Source of the DNA: CAYFUT01 sp964346395
GTDB taxonomy: Bacteria > Bacillota > Halanaerobiia > Halobacteroidales > Halobacteroidaceae
Direction: 5' to 3'
Assembly (NCBI GenBank): GCA_964346395.1
Contig: CAYFUT010000077.1
Coordinates: 1 to 11,426, forward strand
DNA length: 11,426 nucleotides
A model generated the notes under the pieces. The model saw only the letters and a list, made by a program, of their open reading frames with translations, ran no database searches and was not told the DNA's origin. How positions within the stretch are numbered: the stretch's first letter is position 1; each line of letters starts with the position of its first letter. The position numbers were made by a program, and so were the translations under genes. Positions 7,440 to 11,426 of the stretch are shown in pieces.

Positions 7440-7940
7440 ATGTTTGAGATTGGTGATAAAATTGTTTATCCTAATCATGGAGCTGGCACGATTATTGACA
7501 TAGAAGAAAAGGAAATTTTGGGAGAAACAAAGCAGTATTATATTATGGAACTGCCAATTGGAGAAATGAAGGTAATGATTCCTAAGGGGAATACTGAGGA
7601 GGTGGGATTACGACGTATTGTAGAAAAAGAAGTAGCGGAAAAAGTTTATGATGTATTGGCCGGGGAACAGAGTGAAATGTCGCAAAATTGGAACCGCCGT
7701 TACCGGGCTAATTCAGAAAAAATCAAGACCGGTGATATTTTTGAAGTAGCAGAAGTGGTGAGGAATTTAACTATTCGGGATATTGTAAAAGGCTTGTCAA
7801 CTGGAGAAAAGAAAATGTTAAGCAACTCCCGCCAGATTTTAATTAGTGAGTTAGTATTAGCCGAAGATAAAACCCAAGAAGAAATTGAAGAGAAGATAGA
7901 TACTATTTTTGAGGAACAGGATTTTGAGGAAGAGGAATAA
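7440..7940 (+). CDS. carD: CarD-family RNA polymerase-binding transcription regulator
   Basis: CarD/CdnL proteins bind the RNA polymerase beta subunit and the upstream edge of the transcription bubble, and change open-complex stability. The N-terminal Tudor-like RNAP interaction domain (about 1-60) begins with the typical FEIGDKIVYPNHGAGTI. The helical C-terminal domain includes W84 within NWNRRYRANSEKIKTGD, at the position of the conserved Trp that wedges into the DNA minor groove. At 166 residues it is the size of a stand-alone CarD, much too short for Mfd, which shares the N-terminal domain. The tail is very acidic. ATG 7440 follows GGAGGG (7426-7431). It has its own consensus promoter and probably shares a transcript with yacL, 40 bases downstream. 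Confidence 0.95.
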   Translation: MFEIGDKIVYPNHGAGTIIDIEEKEILGETKQYYIMELPIGEMKVMIPKGNTEEVGLRRIVEKEVAEKVYDVLAGEQSEMSQNWNRRYRANSEKIKTGDIFEVAEVVRNLTIRDIVKGLSTGEKKMLSNSRQILISELVLAEDKTQEEIEEKIDTIFEEQDFEEEE

Positions 7941-7967
7941 AGAAGCATGAGTGTCTGGCGGTAGTGA

Positions 7968-7976
7968 GGGAGGTGG
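7968..7976 (+). promoter_or_regulatory. Ribosome binding site that fixes the yacL start
   Basis: GGGAGGTGG, with core GGAGGTG at 7969-7975, sits 5 bases before ATG 7981. An in-frame GTG at 7951 would extend the protein by ten residues, but it lacks a convincing Shine-Dalgarno sequence and would place this strong site inside the coding region. Confidence 0.85.
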
Positions 7977-7980
7977 CATA

Positions 7981-9156
7981 ATGAATAAAATTTGGAGAAT
8001 TGCAGGTCGAGTAATACTTGCACTTTTAGGAGCAGTTTTAGGTTATCAAATAGTAGCTGAATTAGGCTTGGTCGGAAAATTCAGTTTAAGTGTGGAAAGC
8101 ATAGTTACTAACAATGGAACTTATGGTTTAATAGTAGGGGCTTTAATAGGATTCATAATATTACCTGTTATAGTAAAGCGGAGTGTAAAATTCATTTTAA
8201 AACTGCGAGATGAATTAGAGCGGATACCAGGTAAAGATATCCTAGCTGGAATTATCGGTATAGTGATTGGATTAAGTTTAGGAGTCTTATTTGTGATTGC
8301 TTTTTCTATTTCTTCGATTCCTAAGTTTGGATTATTAATTAAAATATTAGTAAATGCTACTTTAGGTTATTTGGGTTGGAACTTAGGAGTGAAAAAAGGA
8401 GAAGAAATTTTAAATGAAATACTTAAATCTAAATTGATTGCCAGTGAAGATAAGAATAGTAACCTTAATAATTGTGAAGAGCAGGCTGATAATTTTCCTA
8501 CTGCGGAAAAAATAAGTGGCGATCAGGAGCGAGAAGTACCGCCGGCAAGTTATAAAATTTTAGATACCAGTGTAATTATTGACGGTAGAATTGCAGATAT
8601 TTGCCAGACCTTTTTTATTGAAGGGGTGTTGGTTATTCCCGGGTTTGTATTAGAAGAACTACAGCATATTGCTGATTCTTCTAATTTACTGCGGCGCAAC
8701 CGGGGGCGGAGAGGGTTAGATATTCTGAAAAAAATCCAGAATGAAATTGAAGTTCCCGTAGAGATATATGATTATGATTTTGAGGAAATAGAAGAAGTAG
8801 ATAGCAAATTAGTAAAATTAGCTAAAATGCTGGACGGCAAGATAATTACCAATGATTATAATTTGAATAAGGTAGCTGAACTGCAGGGTGTGACGGTGCT
8901 GAATATTAATGAGTTAGCTAATGCTGTTAAGCCGGTAGTTTTACCAGGAGAAGAGATGGAAGTGAAGATTATTAAAGATGGCGAAGAACCTGGACAAGGT
9001 GTTGGCTATCTGGATGATGGTACAATGGTAGTAGTTGACCAAGGTAAGGATCATATTGGAGAAGAAATTGAAGTTTTAGTGACTAGTGTACTGCAGACTG
9101 CTGCTGGAAGAATGATTTTTGCCAAACCAAGTGCAACTGCTCAACAGGCATTGTAA
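7981..9156 (+). CDS. yacL: YacL-like membrane protein with PIN and TRAM domains (putative ribonuclease)
   Basis: From ATG 7981 the protein has 391 residues. Four hydrophobic segments (about 7-27, 47-66, 87-108, 115-135) anchor it in the membrane. A polar linker (about 150-190) leads to a PIN domain with LDTSVIIDGR (D195 and D201), E225/E226, D274 and TND (D292), so the acidic metal-binding set of PIN nucleases is intact. A C-terminal TRAM domain (about 318-384) is a likely RNA-binding module. This is the architecture of Bacillus YacL, which occupies the same place before ispD. Nuclease activity is inferred from the domain, and the target is unknown. The residues after 384 resemble nothing I recognise. 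It follows carD without a terminator. Confidence 0.93.
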   Translation: MNKIWRIAGRVILALLGAVLGYQIVAELGLVGKFSLSVESIVTNNGTYGLIVGALIGFIILPVIVKRSVKFILKLRDELERIPGKDILAGIIGIVIGLSLGVLFVIAFSISSIPKFGLLIKILVNATLGYLGWNLGVKKGEEILNEILKSKLIASEDKNSNLNNCEEQADNFPTAEKISGDQEREVPPASYKILDTSVIIDGRIADICQTFFIEGVLVIPGFVLEELQHIADSSNLLRRNRGRRGLDILKKIQNEIEVPVEIYDYDFEEIEEVDSKLVKLAKMLDGKIITNDYNLNKVAELQGVTVLNINELANAVKPVVLPGEEMEVKIIKDGEEPGQGVGYLDDGTMVVVDQGKDHIGEEIEVLVTSVLQTAAGRMIFAKPSATAQQAL

Positions 9157-9357
9157 TTTAAGTCAGTTTGAGGTTGAGTTTGAGTTTAAGATTGAGTAAA
9201 TCATTATAACCATTGGTTGTAATGGTTGCTTAACCTCAATCTCAACCTCAAGCTTAATATTGCTAATGCTCCACTTTAAATTACTAAAATTTGGTTTAAG
9301 TTAACGCTTATGATCTGGAATATAAAGTTATAACTAATATGCTGGAGGAGTTAAGAG
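9157..9357. other. Spacer between yacL and ispD
   Basis: These 201 bases contain the long inverted repeat described separately (9168-9251) and the ispD ribosome binding site GGAGGAG (9344-9350). I see no intrinsic terminator with a T tract. I also see no convincing -35/-10 pair: TATGAT (9309-9314) and TATAAA (9321-9326) are -10-like but have no -35 at proper distance. A perfect 10-base palindrome AGTTATAACT lies at 9326-9335. Whether ispD has its own promoter or depends on read-through from carD-yacL is open. Confidence 0.5.
9168..9251. repeat. Long imperfect inverted repeat made of 6-base units, with a nested hairpin
   Basis: The left arm 9168-9190 and right arm 9229-9251 are reverse complements at 21 of 23 positions. 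The left arm is built of TTGAGG, TTGAGT, TTGAGT and a TTAAG unit. The right arm is built of CTTAAC, CTCAAT, CTCAAC and CTCAA. The 38-base interior holds a second hairpin, CATTATAACC (9202-9211) with GGTTGTAATG (9215-9224), 10 bp with one T-G pair and a 3-base loop. No T tract follows on either strand, so it is not a standard terminator. Confidence 0.9.
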
Positions 9358-10044
9358 ATGAAAGTAAGTGTAGTAATTCCTGCTGCCGGGCGAGGTTCCC
9401 GGATGAAGACAGAAATAAATAAACAGTTTTTAACTTTAAAGGGGCAGCCGATTTTAGCCCGGACAATAGATCAGTTTCAAGCCAGGGCAGCAGTAGATGA
9501 AATAGTAGTGGTGGCTCACAAGGAAGAAACTGCTTATTGTCAGCAAGAAATTATAAGTAAATATAATTTTGCTAAGGTTACTCAGGTGGTAAAAGGGGGC
9601 AGTACTCGCCAGGAATCGGTCTATAAGGGGCTCTCTGCTGTTGATGAAGAAACTGATTTTGTTTTGACTCATGATGGGGCGCGCCCGTTATTAACTGAGG
9701 ATTTAATAGAGGATATAATTGAACAGGTACAGGAATATGAAGCAGTAATTGCTGGGGTGCCGGTTAAAGATACTATCAAAATACTTGACCAGGATCAGAT
9801 GGCTGTTAAAACGCCTGATCGGTCTAAATTAGTAGCAGTGCAGACACCTCAGGCTTTTACTAGGGAATTAGTTTTGCGGGCTTATCAGCAGGCTCAGGCA
9901 GACGGATTTACTGGAACTGATAGTGCTAGTTTAGTAGAAAGGCTAGGCCAATCTGTTAAGGTAGTGCGCGGGACCCATGAAAATTTAAAAATTACTACTC
10001 CAGAAGACCTAGAATTGGCTGAAGCAATATTGGAGATGAGATAA
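9358..10044 (+). CDS. ispD: IspD, 2-C-methyl-D-erythritol 4-phosphate cytidylyltransferase
   Basis: IspD joins CTP to 2-C-methyl-D-erythritol 4-phosphate, giving CDP-methylerythritol and pyrophosphate, the third step of the MEP isoprenoid pathway in the cytoplasm. The 228-residue protein matches family size. It has the nucleotide-binding loop AAGRGSRM (9-16) with K22 in NKQF, then GGSTRQESV (80-88), HDGARP (105-110), TPQAF (163-167), the TD pair 187-188, and LKITTPEDL (210-218) with the conserved Lys. It is a stand-alone enzyme, not an IspDF fusion. ATG 9358 follows GGAGGAG by 7 bases. Its stop TAA overlaps the ispF ATG by one base, indicating coupled translation. Confidence 0.96.
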   Translation: MKVSVVIPAAGRGSRMKTEINKQFLTLKGQPILARTIDQFQARAAVDEIVVVAHKEETAYCQQEIISKYNFAKVTQVVKGGSTRQESVYKGLSAVDEETDFVLTHDGARPLLTEDLIEDIIEQVQEYEAVIAGVPVKDTIKILDQDQMAVKTPDRSKLVAVQTPQAFTRELVLRAYQQAQADGFTGTDSASLVERLGQSVKVVRGTHENLKITTPEDLELAEAILEMR

Positions 10045-10523
10045 TGCGAGTAGGAATTGGCTATGATGTTCATAAATTAAGTAACGAGGAAAAATTAATT
10101 TTAGGGGGAGTCGAGATTGACTGTCAGTGGGGGCTGGTAGGTCACTCTGATGCTGATGTGCTGGTTCATGCCATTATGGATGCGCTCTTAGGGGCTATTG
10201 CAGCCGGAGATATCGGCAGTCATTTTCCAGATGATGATCCCCAATATGAAGGGGCTTCTAGTTTAGTATTGTTAGAAGAAGTGGTTGATTTGGTTGCAAG
10301 CAAAGGATATTTATTAAATAACTTGGATGCTGTAGTAGAGGCTCAAAAGCCGAAATTAGCTCCTTATATAGAACAAATGATAGCGAATATTAGTTCTTGT
10401 GTGGGAACAAGTAAAGAGCGGATAAATATTAAAGCAACGACCACGGAAGGACTAGGTTTTGTAGGACGAAAAAAAGGAATTTCAGCTCAAGCAATTGTAA
10501 GCCTTAAGGGGAGTGGGAAATAA
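10044..10523 (+). CDS. ispF: IspF, 2-C-methyl-D-erythritol 2,4-cyclodiphosphate synthase
   Basis: IspF cyclises CDP-methylerythritol 2-phosphate to methylerythritol 2,4-cyclodiphosphate with release of CMP. It works as a trimer with a divalent metal at each active site. The 159 residues start with RVGIGYDVHKL, giving metal ligands D8 and H10. H42 in ADVLVHA is the third ligand. HSDAD (34-38), DIGSHFPD (56-63) and ATTTEGLGFVGRKKG (131-145) are the other family signatures. All catalytic and metal residues are present. GGAG (10032-10035) inside ispD serves as its ribosome binding site. The intermediate enzyme IspE, which acts between IspD and IspF, is not in the window. Its stop overlaps the next gene's ATG by one base. 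Confidence 0.97.
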   Translation: MRVGIGYDVHKLSNEEKLILGGVEIDCQWGLVGHSDADVLVHAIMDALLGAIAAGDIGSHFPDDDPQYEGASSLVLLEEVVDLVASKGYLLNNLDAVVEAQKPKLAPYIEQMIANISSCVGTSKERINIKATTTEGLGFVGRKKGISAQAIVSLKGSGK

Positions 10524-11293
10524 TGCAAGTAGAGGAAATTATGACGGAAGAAGTAGTAACTGTAGCACCTGAAACTACAGTAGAGGAAGCAGAACGAATG
10601 ATGAATGTCAATCAAATCGGGCGGTTAGTAGTAGAAACAGATGGGGAAGTTGTGGGTATTGTAACTGATGGTGACCTGGTATATGACCAGGATGATGATA
10701 ATAAAATAGAAAAAGTAATGAATAAAGAGGTAGTTACTATTTATCATGACCGCAGTGTGCAGGAGGCAGCTCAGGTATTATCAGATCGTAAAATTGGCGG
10801 GCTTCCTGTTTTAAATCGAGAAGAAAAATTAGTAGGAATTATTACTGCTGAAGATATTGTGTCTGGCTATGTGCGAGATGAACAAGGGGGAAAGTTAACT
10901 CCAGAAAGTTCAGCAATTTACTTGGCTATGACTAGAAGTAGAGAGTATGAAGAGTATTGGCTGGATAAAATTCAGGGTTATGGTTATAGAGCGGCAATTA
11001 CTCAAACCGGAGCTAATGCTGAGAACTTGCCCATTAAATTACGAGAGAGCACTACGGTAGCTGCTATTGCCCGAGGAGTAATTGAAGAAAATTTAAGGGA
11101 AAAAATAGCAGTTTCCAATGCTGTTAAAGATGCTTATACCCAGCTTAATTTAATCAATCCTGGTTTGGGAGGCGGATTTAAAGTAGCTATAGTTCGCGGT
11201 CAAGGGCGAGTAGCAGTAGCTGCGTTTGGAAAATTCGGTCATGCGTTAGTTGATGGTCCTGACCAATTAGCGGTAGGGATTAGTGTTATTTAA
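10523..11293 (+). CDS. CBS-CBS-HutP fusion, putative ligand-sensing RNA-binding regulator
   Basis: The 256-residue protein has two parts. Residues 5-54 and 66-114 form a CBS pair, each half ending in the typical turn (VVGIVTDGDLV at 43-53, LVGIITAEDIV at 103-113). CBS pairs bind adenosine-containing ligands such as AMP, ATP, SAM or c-di-AMP. Residues about 130-256 resemble HutP, the histidine-dependent RNA-binding antiterminator of Bacillus. The best-matching stretches are FKVAIVRG (219-226), AVAAFGKFGHALVDG (231-245) and the end LAVGISVI, plus the helix TVAAIARGVI. I recognised this by eye from memory of HutP, so remote homology is likely but unproven. The HutP Mg/His-ligand histidines have no obvious counterparts, as the domain contains only H240. 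There is no membrane segment. AAGGGGAG (10506-10513) in ispF is the ribosome binding site, and coupling to ispF places it in the isoprenoid operon. Confidence 0.85.
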   Translation: MQVEEIMTEEVVTVAPETTVEEAERMMNVNQIGRLVVETDGEVVGIVTDGDLVYDQDDDNKIEKVMNKEVVTIYHDRSVQEAAQVLSDRKIGGLPVLNREEKLVGIITAEDIVSGYVRDEQGGKLTPESSAIYLAMTRSREYEEYWLDKIQGYGYRAAITQTGANAENLPIKLRESTTVAAIARGVIEENLREKIAVSNAVKDAYTQLNLINPGLGGGFKVAIVRGQGRVAVAAFGKFGHALVDGPDQLAVGISVI

Positions 11294-11426
11294 TAATGGA
11301 GAATGGAGAATGAAGAATGAAGAATGGAAAATGATAAATGATAAATGATAAATGAAAAAAGATAAAAGATAATAGAATTTCGTGGGCTTGCTCTGCAGTT
11401 GTAAGCACTAGCAATAAGTTGATTCG
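11294..11426. other. Unassigned downstream end of the window
   Basis: After the heptamer array, bases 11372-11426 hold no open reading frame of note. A possible small hairpin, GCTTGC (11386-11391) with GTAAGC (11401-11406), has one G-T pair and a 9-base loop but no T tract. I cannot identify a promoter or a known leader RNA. No terminator is visible after the CBS-HutP gene within the window. Confidence 0.4.
11295..11371 (+). repeat. Eleven-unit 7-base tandem repeat downstream of the CBS-HutP gene
   Basis: The 77 bases divide exactly into eleven 7-base units: AATGGAG twice, AATGAAG twice, AATGGAA once, AATGATA three times, AATGAAA once, then AAAGATA twice. Phase is kept throughout and the drift is gradual, as expected from slippage plus mutation. 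The array starts two bases after the stop codon. It is A/G-rich on the plus strand and contains no long reading frame. The first four units give NAG triplets (GAG, GAG, AAG, AAG) ending at 11301, 11308, 11315 and 11322. Confidence 0.95.

Noticed and set aside
7951..7980. GTG at 7951 as the yacL start, giving a ten-residue longer protein
   Set aside because: No Shine-Dalgarno sequence precedes it, the added residues are Gly/Ser-rich and unlike a membrane protein start, and ATG 7981 has GGAGGTG at ideal distance.
7700..8023. Minus-strand open frame of 107 codons
   Set aside because: Antisense to the end of carD and start of yacL; Ser/Leu-rich translation typical of an antisense shadow, and no initiation signals.
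9168..9196. GAG triplets every 6 bases as a TRAP (MtrB) binding site
   Set aside because: Only five triplets (one being AAG) against the usual about eleven, they sit within a self-complementary stem, and no trp gene is nearby. A simple hexamer repeat explains them.
9168..9251. Long inverted repeat as an intrinsic terminator of yacL
   Set aside because: No T run follows the stem on either strand, and the stem is AT/GA-patterned with mismatches and a 38-base interior.
9454..9672. Minus-strand open frame of 72 codons
   Set aside because: Antisense to ispD with no recognisable product or initiation signals.
317..10523. An undescribed multi-gene system in the main part of the window
   Set aside because: Every gene here belongs to a well-known family in its usual Firmicute order; novelty is limited to small sequence variants and the elements at the 3' end.
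11295..11371. Tandem repeats as a CRISPR array or replication iterons
   Set aside because: Units are 7 bases, contiguous and without spacers; no cas, rep or partition gene is near, and the units drift gradually.
11386..11406. Small hairpin as terminator or riboswitch
   Set aside because: Only six pairs including one G-T, no T tract, and no match to a leader RNA I know; the window ends too soon to judge.

Overview
The window reads as a conserved chromosomal block of a low-G+C, Gram-positive-type anaerobe (Firmicutes sensu lato). The gene order ctsR-mcsA-mcsB-clpC-radA-disA-carD-yacL-ispD-ispF matches the arrangement known from Bacillus and Clostridia. AT-rich spacers, strong GGAGG ribosome binding sites and all genes on one strand agree with this. 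The short-period tandem repeats between genes and the acidic proteins make me think of Halanaerobiales (Halobacteroidaceae-like), but that is an impression and not shown by the sequence.

Layout. Bases 1-75 are a tRNA-Asn(GUU) that lacks only its first base, followed by an intrinsic terminator. Bases 141-316 hold the heat-shock promoter and a CtsR operator just downstream of its -10. Bases 317-4790 are the protein quality control operon: repressor CtsR, adaptor McsA, protein-arginine kinase McsB and unfoldase ClpC, ended by a GC-rich terminator. Bases 4850-7354 are radA-disA (DNA recombination and c-di-AMP synthesis) behind their own extended -10 promoter. A perfect-consensus promoter between disA and carD drives carD-yacL (an RNA polymerase-binding regulator and a membrane PIN-TRAM protein). 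A 201-base spacer with a long imperfect inverted repeat built of 6-base units then precedes ispD-ispF (two MEP-pathway isoprenoid enzymes). These are joined by one-base TAATG overlaps to a third gene encoding two CBS domains fused to a HutP-like domain. The window closes with eleven 7-base tandem units and 55 bases of unassigned sequence.

How the parts work together. CtsR represses its own operon. McsA/McsB inactivate CtsR under stress and mark proteins for ClpC plus a ClpP encoded elsewhere. RadA and DisA act at DNA recombination and damage intermediates, and DisA makes c-di-AMP. CarD tunes transcription initiation. IspD and IspF carry out non-consecutive steps of the MEP pathway, with IspE elsewhere.

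Most of the window is well-known housekeeping. The part most worth a second look is the 3' end. The CBS-CBS-HutP fusion is a plausible nucleotide-sensing RNA-binding regulator that seems to lack the metal-ligand histidines of classical HutP. Directly after it lies a repeat with four NAG triplets at exactly 7-base spacing, the same spacing as in the known HutP RNA target. A functional link is a hypothesis, because such simple repeats may be common in this genome.
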